A stretch of 64,000 nucleotides of DNA. It comes from Enoplolaimus lenunculus (taxonomy: Eukaryota; Nematoda; Enoplea; Enoplida; Thoracostomopsidae). Position 1 is the stretch's first letter, and every line of letters starts with the position of its first letter. The notes under the pieces were generated by a model. The model ran no database searches. It saw only the letters and a program-made list of their open reading frames with translations, and had not been told where the DNA came from. This document shows, piece after piece, positions 22,657 to 33,546 of the stretch. A program made the position numbers and the translations under genes. The stretch is taken from contig JASANG010004090.1 in the NCBI GenBank assembly GCA_030248215.1, forward strand, positions 169,660 to 233,659, in the 5' to 3' direction.

Positions 22657-25265
22657 TCACTGTTGGGCGTTTTTCAACTGTTCCTTTAAAATCATAATGC
22701 TCTGTTGCTGATCAGGTGGTAATAGGCTAATCTGCTCATCTGTCAACTGCAGAACCTGCATAATCAACGCTGCTTTTTCTTGTTCGTCCGCCGGCAAAGA
22801 CGACATCCCACCTGCTGCTAACCCTGCCGCTTCTTCATCAAGTTGACCATTCCCAGAAACTGCTGTTGCGCTACCAACTTGCGGTAATTGTTCTTGACCC
22901 GAACCTCCAAATGCAGTAGCTAGGGTATCTCTATTTGGTGCCATTTTCATTTCAGCTACGCTTGCACTTGGAAGTCCAGCGGCGGTAACAGCGGGTAATG
23001 AACTAGGAGCTGTCGTTGACGCAATTGTAGCAAGAGAACCTAACGCTGTTGATGCCGTGGTGGGTGCAGCTGCGCTTGTCCCGTTATTAACCGAACCGGA
23101 AGTTCCTGGACGTATAGGATCAGCAGGTGCCATTGCATCAGGTCGATGCAACATCGCCATTGCAACCTAAAAAACCAATTTCATATCAAGATACAAATTT
23201 AAGTCTGAGACAGTATTAGTATATATTAATTGTGGGATATATTTATACTGCGCTTATGTCAACAAATTTATCGTCACGTTTGACTTTTGAAATGTTGCCG
23301 AAATATATAATATCTTGTACACCCCTATCAAATAAAAATGTTTAAACAACCAATTACATAAACACACTAAAATCATACAACTTTCTACCTGTGGGTCAAC
23401 AATTCGCATTACAACTTGAGCTTGAAGCAACGCGTATGCCAGCTGTGGATTTTGAAGTAACATATTTCGCGCTTCGTTTGGATTGTTTTGAACGCACAGC
23501 TTCATTTGTTTCATTAATTCAAACATTTGCTCCGGCGGCAGGGACGCTACAGCGCGTGAAATATTCTCTGGCGCTTTGTCAGGGTCCACCGGTGGCCCGA
23601 AAGGACTTTCTTCAGGTGGAGGACCCATCGCAGCTTGCAGTTGAGCTAGTTCTTCGCGTGTTTTTTCACCTAAAACATTACAAATTATTACGCGGAATTA
23701 GATCCTTTCCCGTAAGCAGTATCAACCTTGTGAACACGCACAGTAATAATAATTGGACCGATTAGCGGCACATAACTAAAGGTTATGTGAGACTTGTTGC
23801 AAGGCCGAAGATACGACGAAATAAACCTTTCCGGAACAGTTATTTATATCAATGGAAAGACGCGATGACAAGCCATAAATTAGGCATGTGGCACCCAAGT
23901 GGAAGCTACGAAACGTAACAGTGTAATCCAAACACTCGTAAATATAGGGATTTCGCGGACACCCCTAATACGCCACCAGAACTAAAGTTTCCAGGTGGAA
24001 TTTAGATCATTTAATGCAAGACAACCCGCTGGTACTCGTTCACGTGGTTTTGTACAGAGACAGACCTGACCATTCTCGGTCAATCTTTGGTCATCACCGA
24101 AAAAACCAAAATAATTTATTTCTAATACTTTTTCGTAGTTTTTAGTATTTTTCAGTTTTTTCGTGTTTTTCATAGCTTTCTTGTGTTTTCTCAGAACATT
24201 TGCTCATAAGTATTGCGTAATTATAAAATTTCATAATTTAAAGGAGAAATTTTATTCATCAGCCATCACTTACTTCACGAATACAGTCATATAATTGCTG
24301 AATCTTCGACTTCTGGTCTCGGTTCCAAACCACCGAGACCGAGACCTACCAAATGCAGGAACTTGCCGAGTCCAATGCTCCTATCCCTGGTTTCTGCTTT
24401 TGTACTCTACTCTTCCTCTCCTTTAATTCTTGTTTACCGACCAAACATCAGATTCCTGATAACTCCTGCGTTGTATAATTAACTGCTACTCTCTGTTTGA
24501 TACCCCCACAAAATTTTTTCCAGGTTCATGGTGTAATCTCAAATTGTCTGAATCGGACTAACTAAGGTTATGTCTAAGTAACCAGGCATTATTTGTTAAT
24601 GAACAATATTTAATTCACCTGTTGCTGAATCCACACGCAATTGTCTACCACGGAATTCATAACCATTCAAGTTCCGCATCGCACTTTGAGCAGTTTCTTG
24701 ATCGAGGTACTCGCAAAACCCGTAGCCTTTTGGCTTCCCCGTTTCACGATCATGCACAAGTCGAAAACCATATACCGGTCCTACCTTAAAAAGCAAGAAC
24801 TGGCTTTATATACATCAGTAAAACAGCAATACAAACACATGATTATGATGTGCTGACAATGCCACTTACATAACAAATGGACGAAGTTTGGTCAGTTCCA
24901 GTGTTACTTATTCAAAACAACTCTATTGTGTATGTAATTTCTCTTAAGTACTTTTAAAAGGCATGTAGACAGGTTTTACAGCATCGATTGAACGCTGATT
25001 TAAGCAAAATAGAAAAAATGTTACGTACAAAAACAAAAAATATTGCAACAAATATAGCCAAAAATTGGTAATCGGCCAGCGTGCCAGCATACCACAGAGC
25101 CCGAGCCCACGATTTGACCGACATGGTTCACATTACAAGTAATGTTACCTGACTAAAAATATCTTTCATTTCTTCATCAGTTGACTCGTAAGGAATGTTT
25201 CCAACAAACACAGATCGTTGAGACCGTTCTGGTGTAAACATACCACCTGGTGTTGACATCATCAT
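22657..25265 (-). CDS. CSTF2: Cleavage stimulation factor 64 kDa subunit (CSTF2/CstF-64), 4 exons
   Basis: RNA-binding subunit of the nuclear cleavage stimulation factor, which recognises GU-rich elements downstream of poly(A) sites. Exons: 25265-25149, 24784-24619, 23669-23389, 23166-22657; 1,074 nt, 357 aa, phases consistent. The RRM occupies residues 18-94 with RNP2 VFVGNI (19-24) and RNP1 KGYGFCEY (58-65). The hinge domain, which binds CstF-77 and symplekin, is at about 130-188 ([37 protein letters not shown]). The C-terminal helical domain is near 315-352 ([20 protein letters not shown]). Human CSTF2 is about 577 aa; here the Pro/Gly-rich region and the MEARA repeats are replaced by about 110 residues rich in Ala, Ser and Thr. 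Three consecutive ATGs begin the frame and the first was taken as the start. Confidence 0.96.
24300..24420. repeat. Possible SINE-like repeat in CSTF2 intron 2
   Basis: GGTCTCGGTTCCAAACCACC followed by GAGACCGAGACCTACC forms an imperfect inverted repeat and resembles the GGTCTCG-rich sequence at 59,718-59,780. The family is unclear. Confidence 0.3.
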
Positions 25266-26289
25266 TGTAAACGTTTTGACACTTTATAAGGTAAGTAATA
25301 AGTTTTTATCAAAAATTAACCAACTAGTATAAAATGCTGAAAAACATATATCTACAGCATTACATCTTCAAAAGAACCAAACCATACTGTAAAAATAACA
25401 CATCGTTCTGTGCTCTTCAACGCAAGATACAAGTTCTAAGCATAGGTAACTAGTAGCTAGTAGTATATACTGCGATTTCAACATCATAGCTTGTAGCCAT
25501 TTTGCAAATGATTAGCAATTCTTTGGATAGTATTTTCACGCATTCGGAACAAAACAACCTATTTGGTATCGAAATCAGTATAGTATAAAGGCTCAGAATG
25601 ACAATTCCAAGATCTGCACAACCTATATGTGACATTTTATTATGTGTTGTATTTTACTGATTTTGTGCCCGTTAGCGAGTTTATGTATCAGTTGCGCAAG
25701 CGGTGCCTGATAGAGTTTCGCCAAATTTAGCGTGGTTAATCCATATATATATATTGAACTGTTCGTCTATGTATACTTTCCCATCGTAAAAACCCTCGTT
25801 CGATTAAACATGCCGTCTGGATAGTGGATAAAACCTAGAGAAGATATACCTGTTTTGACAAGAGGAAAAAACCAGAATATGTGTTGTGGTGCTTTCTGAT
25901 ATGTTCTAGTTTGATATTCTCAGCGTGTTTTGGATATATTCATTGGTGTATTCATTCAGTATTATGTTTGCAAAGTTCCGAAATGACAGATTAGTTTTCT
26001 GAGTTATCTTCCCTCTAAGTTTAAATTTTGAGAATTTGCTTTTAACTGAGTTTAGCTTCAACTCGTATTCGCTCGTTAGAAGTTAGAAGTATCACAAGTA
26101 CTTGTGATTTGCTAGTTCTTGTGTATGTATTCTGTATTACTTGTTAACACGTTCCGTATTAAACCTTAACCCGAGTTCGTTATTGTCTGCGAGTTCAACG
26201 GGCTTCAACTCGAATCCCTTGCTACGTCTGGAATCGGATGAACTCGCCCAGCCCCCTGGCAATTTCAAATTATGTCTACTGATATTTCC

Positions 26290-26420
26290 CTTGTGTTCAA
26301 GCCGTCGGAAATTTGAAATTCGTATTGTTGTGTTACAGATCAGTCAGGAACCAGACCATGCCCACCTTCGGATCGGTCGAAAATCCCCGTTTTTGATCAG
26401 TCAAGTGCTCACACTCCTTT
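26290..26420 (+). repeat. Dispersed repeat, partner at 56,920-57,030 (inverted)
   Basis: Both copies encode a short peptide with the shared pattern PDH(A/S)H followed by (R/Q)I(G/D)RK and PFL. The DNA similarity is in inverted orientation. It may derive from a transposon ORF; the family was not identified. Confidence 0.5.
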
Positions 26421-28309
26421 CCAGTTCAATTTTCTGTGTTTACCTTGTCCCTCAATGCAAGAATATAACCAGCCAAACCTTGCAAAGTTCATGCGACTAA
26501 CTGAAATTTAGATGTAATTTCATAGATTACAATTTTGTAGCGATTGTTCCCTAGCTAAGTATTTTTAAGATCTAAACATTTTCAATGACAACTGAACAGA
26601 CCTATTTAAGTTTGGATGAATTCTTCTATCTGCTTTGCTACTAGGGATCATATCTTTAAATTGTACATTGAGCGGTCCATAAGAATTGTACAAACTATTT
26701 CTTCAGTAATCGTGTTGCAATAGTGTGGCAAGGGTGTCCACACAGGGAGCATTGGTTGACATAGTTCTACAAATTTTATTTCATTTGGTGCGTTTTGGTT
26801 TAACTTTTTCTACAATTTTGAAGAAAAATTGCCAAGATTTTAACTTCACCTTTAGCTCCGGGAAATTTTGTTGAACTCCGGCTCTGGCTTCAGTTTTTTA
26901 CTTTCGGTTGCATTATACACATTACACATGTATGTACAACCCAGAGTACATTTGGAAAACGAAAACTTCTTCTTGTTATGTGTCCAATTACTGTAAGGGG
27001 CATACATTCTAAAGCACAAGTCTAGATTAAAAGCATTCTACCGTATAAAAGATCCGCCGTACTATAAGCCGAGCCTAAACCTATTTAAAGGAAAAATAGT
27101 CTGGGGCAGGGCCCACCTGTCCCCAACACTCCCTCGATATTTTCCTAAGAAATAAATTTTTTTGCGTTTTTAAGCAAAATTAGAATTTTTCGCTATTGTC
27201 CCTATAACAAAGTATTGAGATTAAAATGACAAAGACTAGTTTCATCTCTGTGTACATCATATCCATTTTGACTCCTGACCTAAAGAGATATTCCCAAAAC
27301 AAATCAAACAAAGCTAAAATTTGCCATAGTACTTTACTCATTTCTTTACAAACGTGTCCGGTTTGTGGCTGGGCTCGCTTCACTAGTAAAACTGCGTTTT
27401 CACATCTAGTTAATGACTCTTGATTTACTTATGGTTTATGTCTAACAAAATCGGATTGGCGTTTAGCGAGCGCATCGTCCACAAATTTGAGGATGTAGCT
27501 CTGTAATTTCCAATTTTCGAGGTGAAAATGTGCAACAATGGTTGCTACGCATGTCCTTCCATTTGGCGCTGTAAGATTGACTTATGTTTGACGTGACAAA
27601 TATGAATTAAAAGTGTTTGAGCTGTGAATTACATGGCTGGGCGGCAAAATAGGTAGTGTGAATAAGGAGTTTGAAACTTTTATGCATTTACAATAATATA
27701 CTGTTGATTATCTTGAATACGAGAAATCTGCCTATCTTCTAGCTCGCTTCGCGCATATTTCTCCTAACCTTTGTTATTTGGACTGAAGATATTAACGGCA
27801 AACTAAAATTCTGTTTTGGGATTAAATGCTAAGATTGCGTTCGGCTTCCTGCCCGCGTTGTTTGCGATGTTTTCTTTGTTCTAACTCTATTTTGTTTCTC
27901 GATTTTCTCGACAGAGAACAAACTGAGTTCTCGCTCTTGCACGAGCCCAGTTGCGTGCGGGAATGGTCTAGTTTTCGCGGATTTTGGTGCTTATAACTTT
28001 TGAGCGAGGGCCATGCGGCCGAAAAGTATTATAATAGCGAAACTTTCAGAGAAAATGCAATGAATACGTAAAATAAGAGCGAATTCTGTCGCCCACCCCA
28101 CGCTTAAAAATTATTATTACCAATCAAAATATGCCGATTCTGTATTGTTACTTTTTAATATTCCGTCAAGGCTAGAAATATTTTTAATCCGTCCGAAAAT
28201 AATGCTATCCGAAATGTACGTATAAGTTGTAATCAAGTACGCACTAAACACTAGCTAAGCTACCGCCGAATTGTAAGAATGTTCTAGAATATTTATATTG
28301 AATAATCAA

Positions 28310-28640
28310 AGGCAAAACAGAAATATGGCAAATAAACACAAATGGGGGCACAAATGGAGGGGCAAAATGGAATGGGCACCTGGAAATTAGTAGGAAAGGG
28401 GAAAGGGACTCCTGAAAACATGAAAATAGGATAGCGCATTGAACGGAGCGCATGAAATTTGGTAGGAAACTAGGGTTTTAGTACCTGAAAACATAATTTG
28501 AAATACATGTGATAATGCACGTTAATGACATAAGTGGAATTAGCCGAGAACACAATAAGTTTTAAGAGAATTTGACAGAAAATAATAAAGCACAATGTTT
28601 GACAAATGAGCAAGTGATATGGCAAGTATAAAATGATACC
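28310..28640 (+). repeat. Dispersed repeat, partner at 59,210-59,640
   Basis: Shares AATGGAATG(G/A)GCACCTGG, AAATTAGTAG, TGAAAACATGAAAATA and AGCGCATTGA in the same order and orientation as the partner. The family-1 MITE at 28,647 is inserted at or near its end. The partner is followed by a tRNA-like head. Confidence 0.6.
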
Positions 28641-28646
28641 GCTTAT

Positions 28647-29031
28647 CAGGGTGCAACCGGAATTGCAAATTACCGGAACCGGAATTTGAAAATTTTACCG
28701 GAACCGGAACCGGAAAGTGAAAAATGCATTTCACCAAAAATTTCATTTTAATCTTATGTTTTGCTCTATTATTAGTGAAATAACCTTAGTCGAACATAGG
28801 TATTTATTTTATTTGTTGTATTTTAGATTTTCGTCGTCGACTGAAGTGAAATCCACCATCAATGGCTTATATTCGGAGTACAAGTGGCTTTCAAAAGAGA
28901 TTCATAAAAATTAGCAAAGTTAGGAAAACGGCAAAATTATAACACCGGAAATTTTAAATCCGGTAAACATTTACCGGAACCGGAACCGGAAGATGAAAAA
29001 ATGCCAGAACCGGAATTCCGGTTGCACCCTG
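28647..29031. mobile_element. Family-1 MITE, CCGGAA subtype, with perfect 8-bp target duplication
   Basis: 385 bp, CAGGGTGCAACCGGAATT to CCGGAATTCCGGTTGCACCC plus TG. It is flanked by CCGCTTAT on both sides. The core is nearly the same sequence, in inverted orientation, as 57,732-58,108, so the subfamily is relatively young. Confidence 0.9.
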
Positions 29032-29337
29032 CCGCTTATGTGTAAACCACGATACTCGCACAGAGAATAAGACGGGAGGGGATTCATGCCAAGGTAACGA
29101 CATAGCGAGTAGCTCGAGAATGCCGAGGGTGGGTACCAGTGTGACATAGAGTGTACACTGGGGTCCCACGCGACGTCCCTCTCACTCACTCAAGTCGTCC
29201 CTTGGCATGCAAAAACCGGTTGGCCTGAAAACAGAAATAGTTATGCATCGAGAATAAAGATAATAGAAAATCTGTGGAGAGTTGTCGATTGTCTGTATGC
29301 TTTGTTATTTTGATTTAATGTTTATTTCTTTGGTATT

Positions 29338-29470
29338 TAATGGCTTCGCTCTTCCGAGTCCTGAAGTTTTTGGCAAGCTTCGCTCTTCCGAGCACAGGAA
29401 AACCCATAATATACCCAAATGTCTTGATTACTTGGCTCTTCCGAGTACCTGAAAACCCGTAATATACCCA
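29338..29470 (+). repeat. Short imperfect tandem repeat
   Basis: TTCGCTCTTCCGAG occurs twice and GGCTCTTCCGAGTACCTG a third time, each followed by AAAACCC(A/G)TAATATACCCAA or a variant. About three units of 50-65 bp. Confidence 0.65.
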
Positions 29471-30404
29471 AATATCCTGAATTGCCGTATTACCAATGAA
29501 TAATGCGAGTAAACGTACACAAATGTCTAATTCAACGAATACAATTCGAATGAACGAATAGCAAACGAACATAACAAACAACATATTGCACGCTGCGGTT
29601 TGTTGCACTGACATTGTCATCTAGAACTTGCCCAACGCGACAGGCAACTCACCGTTTCTGAACTCTGAAGTCTAACGATTATAAACGATTTTTATTCAGT
29701 TATGGACAGATTAAGCAGCCATCTAGTTTGTTTGAACAAATTGTGTCCGGATTTCAACATAAGCCAAAATATTTGGATGGCGCAGGCGCGCATAACTGGA
29801 GCGGAGCCGAAGGCAAGAAAATTAACCACATCAGTATGTGTCCATTTGCATTACGTAACTTGTTTGTAATGTAGGCAAAGCCTACATAGGGGTTATGTAT
29901 ACTGTATAGTGCATATAAGTAATTCTGTATAAAGCTCAGAATCTAATAAAAGGTTGTCCAGAAAATAGATGCGTGTTTAGTTCATTACAACGTTCAATTT
30001 TGCTTGTTTATAGGTTGTTGTGCTGCTATTACAACAACTTAGATTAGGGCTGAAATTTTTTGCGGAGTCAAGTGGAAACAATAGCGTGAAGTGAGACCAG
30101 AATCTACACATTGCCAACAGCCTCACTTAATATGTTTCAGAGTTTTAAGGTTTAGTTTTCTGGCATTGTTCAGGGCAGCGTGTGGCCCTGGAACCCTTTG
30201 ACCCCGGGGCCGCCGTTTGTCCCAGGACATCTCTAATACGAATTAATTTTAAAACGCAACAGTAATGAACTACGTATAGTGCTTACATACACATGAATGA
30301 AGGTAAAGATTTGTAGTCAATCCTGTGTGTATCTAGTGCTACAGCTAATGTACGTAATGACCACGCACAGCCGACCTACAAATAGATGCAATTATATATG
30401 TATT

Positions 30405-30640
30405 GAATTCGCATACCGGAGCTGGTTAGTGCTAAACCGGCACCGGATATAATATCTTAGTTTGCGCACTGTTCGATATTATTTGAGTCGCGTAGAGTAT
30501 GGACATTTAAATATGCGCACTTCTAAAAAACTTTCATGATATTCGCACCATAACCGTAAATATCCGGAATCCGGTAGGTTGATACTGGATACCGGAATCA
30601 AAATCGGATATCAGTTTTTACCAAAATGCAGTTAAGTATT
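30405..30640. mobile_element. Degenerate family-1 MITE, CCGGATAT subtype
   Basis: AACCGTAAATATCCGGAATC, CCGGTAGGTTGATACTGG and ATCGGATATCAG match the interior of the copy at 10,434 in order. The terminal CAGGGTG sequences are not intact. Confidence 0.5.
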
Positions 30641-31962
30641 ATTGCAGTTTTAGGAATGCTCAGATAGGTTCTTACGCAGTCAGAAGAAAAAATATACGTA
30701 TAGTTTTACTTTTACCGATTTAAATGTTGTTCTGCGCTTCTAGGCTTAAATAAAGTGACCTTAATGTTTGTTGTGACAGTTTGTTCAGTGTCTAGAAAAT
30801 ACCCTTCTGTGACTGTTATATTTTTAAACATACGTACTACTTGTATTAGCAATGTTTTCATAGCTTGGCTATGAGTTTTCATTCCGTGTAACGCACCCGA
30901 TCATTATGTAATAGAGATGATGACTGAATTTTGTTCTATTGCTAAACGACTGCGAACACTCTGTAAACCAGTCGGCGAAAACTGAGCATATATATACGCT
31001 ATAGTCAGTTTAGCAATTTATGTATGTATATATTTATATAACACTATTTATTGTAGAGTTGTTTTTTCTGCTGTAAAATGTTTTTATGCTCGTTAATGAG
31101 TTTCGCAGAATTTAGTGTTCATTTCATATTTTAATGTAAGCTTCACTCCCTTGTTTTGACTGAATTGTTTCAAGTTTCGTACTACAAGTTTATGATTTCC
31201 TTGTTTTATGTGACTTAATATACAGCAGTGCATGCGAGAACGGTTTTTATTAACCGAGCGATGGGTACACATTTGACAAAATCCATAGCTATATCGTATT
31301 TAAAAATCATGATTAGCTGTTTCTGGAGATTTTGTTTTGAAATGAACAAATCAGTTTGTTTTTCACATTACTTCGTCTGCAATGCAGAGTTGATTGTTGG
31401 TCTGTGATATCTAGTGCCGACACAATATCATCGCTATTAAAATTCTATATTTTTCTACTTTTCAGTTCAGTTTCTGGTGACTTTAGTAGACTTACGACTA
31501 TTAGAGTTAAACGATCTGTGTGTGTTTATTGAGTGTAGTTTATGATTACATAACGTTCGGAAGCATGAACTCATCATAGTTCAATTTAGTTTTACGGTTG
31601 TTTGAAACTAAGAAACCGAAATACAATGTAGCGGCCCAAATCGTTTTCGTTAGTGCGCATAATCCTGACAGACATAGAATTGTTTTACGCTGGGGACAAT
31701 TTTTTTGGTCAGGGCGTTTGAAGATGTCCGTAAGGAAGAGGGTGGTCACCATCTCGCTTCGCGTTGCTGCCTGCATCGCTTAAACTTTTTATATCAAAAA
31801 TGTGATTTTATACAAGTTTGAATTTTAATTTTACAACTGTTAGCTGAATTACGTACATATATGTTATATTTTGTAGGTGTAAGTACTGTGTACAGAGGAT
31901 TATGTCTTGTCTTTATAAGTTGACTGAAATGTTTCTTACCTGTCGCGTAAGTGTTTTTATAG

Positions 31963-32131
31963 CAGGCTCGTAGCCAGCTCGCCTTGCTACGGGGGGGGCT
32001 AAAAAATCCTTTAGGAGGGGCATTCAAAGGTTTTCAATGAGTTACAATCAAGGTTGAAAACTTTTTAGGGGGTCAAAATTTTTCCAAAGGGGGGCTGAAC
32101 CCCCCTTGCCCCGCTTGGCTACGGGCCCGCT
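31963..32131. mobile_element. Non-autonomous element with CAGGCTCGTAGCCAGC ends
   Basis: Starts CAGGCTCGTAGCCAGCTCGC and ends GCTTGGCTACGGGCCCG, with GGGGGGG and CCCCCC tracts inside. Flanks TTTTATAG and CTTTATAT are similar but not identical. A degenerate relative lies at 43,155-43,300. The pattern resembles hAT-like MITEs common in invertebrate genomes. Confidence 0.65.
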
Positions 32132-32385
32132 TTATATGTGGTTGCGTATGTACATATATGTGTGCTTAAAGTGAGTCAGAGGTGGGCTACATAATGTATA
32201 ACGATGTGTTTGTTTGTGCGAAATTGCATTCACTCGTGCATCTTAATAGTGGATGAGTTGTTTGTGTGGGTGCGTTGCGTTAAGTTGAAATCTTGGCGTT
32301 TTTTTGTGTTAGTATCAGTTGGACGATGTGTGAAGCAAGTATCACCATTTGACACTAGGTATTGTGTCTTTATATACAGTCACGG

Positions 32386-32720
32386 ACCGAATTAGGCGAA
32401 CAGTAATCGTGTTTGTGTCCACTGTCGCTGTTTTATAATCGCTTTGAGTTTTGTTATGTTCGCGATGCGATCAGTCGTGTACAGACTCGGTTACGGTCGC
32501 GTTCTAAACCGCAGTTGTAACCGAGTTTACAAGCGATTGAGAAAATTTAATATTAGGCAACTGCAGCTGCAGGTACAGTTGAGGCTATGGTCCCAGTAAC
32601 CGCGAGTGGTTCAATTTGCGTTTGGGAACGATTGCGTCCAAGAAACGAGCAATCGCTGTCAAGAATGCAGTTTGAAACGCGATCACGAGTGCGCTTGTAT
32701 CGGTCCCTGAATTGGTAAAC
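32386..32720. mobile_element. Family-3 MITE
   Basis: Ends are CACGGACCGAATTAGGCG and CGGTCCCTGAATTGG. The interior is rich in GCGATCAG, CGGTCGCG, GCGATTGAG and GCAATCGC units on both strands. Confidence 0.55.
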
Positions 32721-32976
32721 TAACCTCTCAACAGTCGACATTGAGAAGAATTTTTGCACATTTCGTGTTCTCTACATCTGTCAATGTCGCCAATTTGGAT
32801 AAAACCTATCAATAGCTGGTGATATAGGTGCTATACAGCTCATTTTAGAATTTAATGCATTACTGTGTCGGTAAGCTATCGAAGACATGGTTAAGAAATA
32901 TACATTTTAGCACCAGAACCAGTACGTATTTGGCACTTTTGTAGTTCTCCCCTCAGAGTGGGGAAAGGCTCTCTAC

Positions 32977-33337
32977 CAGTGTTTCAACAGGAACTAGATT
33001 TGGCCGGAACAAGGTTACAAGAACAGGAATTGAAGTTGAACGTTTTAGAAACCTTGCCAAAACGGTTAAGCGAATTTTGAGCTATTTCATCATCAAGTTT
33101 TGCTAAAATACATCAGAAACAATTTATTAACAAAACTGAACTAATTCCAAAAACAGTCGTTTATAAAAAGAACAATTTTTCAAAGACAGGCTTTCCAATA
33201 TTTAAATGATTAGATAGATGATTTGTCACAAAAACCAAAATGATTCCGGTTCCTGCATTTCTGAATGCAGGAACAGGACCAGGAATTGAATTTTTGAAGG
33301 AAGTCTGGCTTGAACAGGCAGTTCCGGTTGAACCCTG
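32977..33337. mobile_element. Family-1 MITE, TTCCTG/CAGGAA subtype
   Basis: Degenerate left end CAGTGTTTCAACAGG and clear right end GTTCCGGTTGAACCCTG. The interior resembles the copy at 11,465, with CCTGCATTTCTGAATGCAGG forming a local inverted repeat. Confidence 0.6.
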
Positions 33338-33546
33338 CCAGCTGCAGTTTAAGATACACAATATCCTTTTCACATCTAATTTAACGCTAAAACAGTCCAA
33401 AAGTGGTAACGGGAAACTACAGAAGTGCGACACATACCATATTATTTGTTAACATGTTGTTGTCCAATGTTCGGATGTTATAGAACGCTAATTTTTATTG
33501 TTATTTAGAAAATAAAGAAATAAGTATATATACATAGATAAAACAA

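Larger units (their letters stand above)
25266..33546. other. 8.3 kb without a supported gene
   Basis: The space between the divergently transcribed CSTF2 and DBNL. It holds scattered repeats: a dispersed sequence at 26,290-26,420, degenerate family-1 near 26,850 and 30,405-30,640, a repeat with a nested MITE at 28,310-29,031, a short tandem region at 29,338-29,470, a GC-rich fragment near 30,170-30,235, a CAGGCTCGTAGCC element at 31,963-32,131, family-3 at 32,386-32,720 and family-1 at 32,977-33,337. No conserved ORF was seen. Confidence 0.6.
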
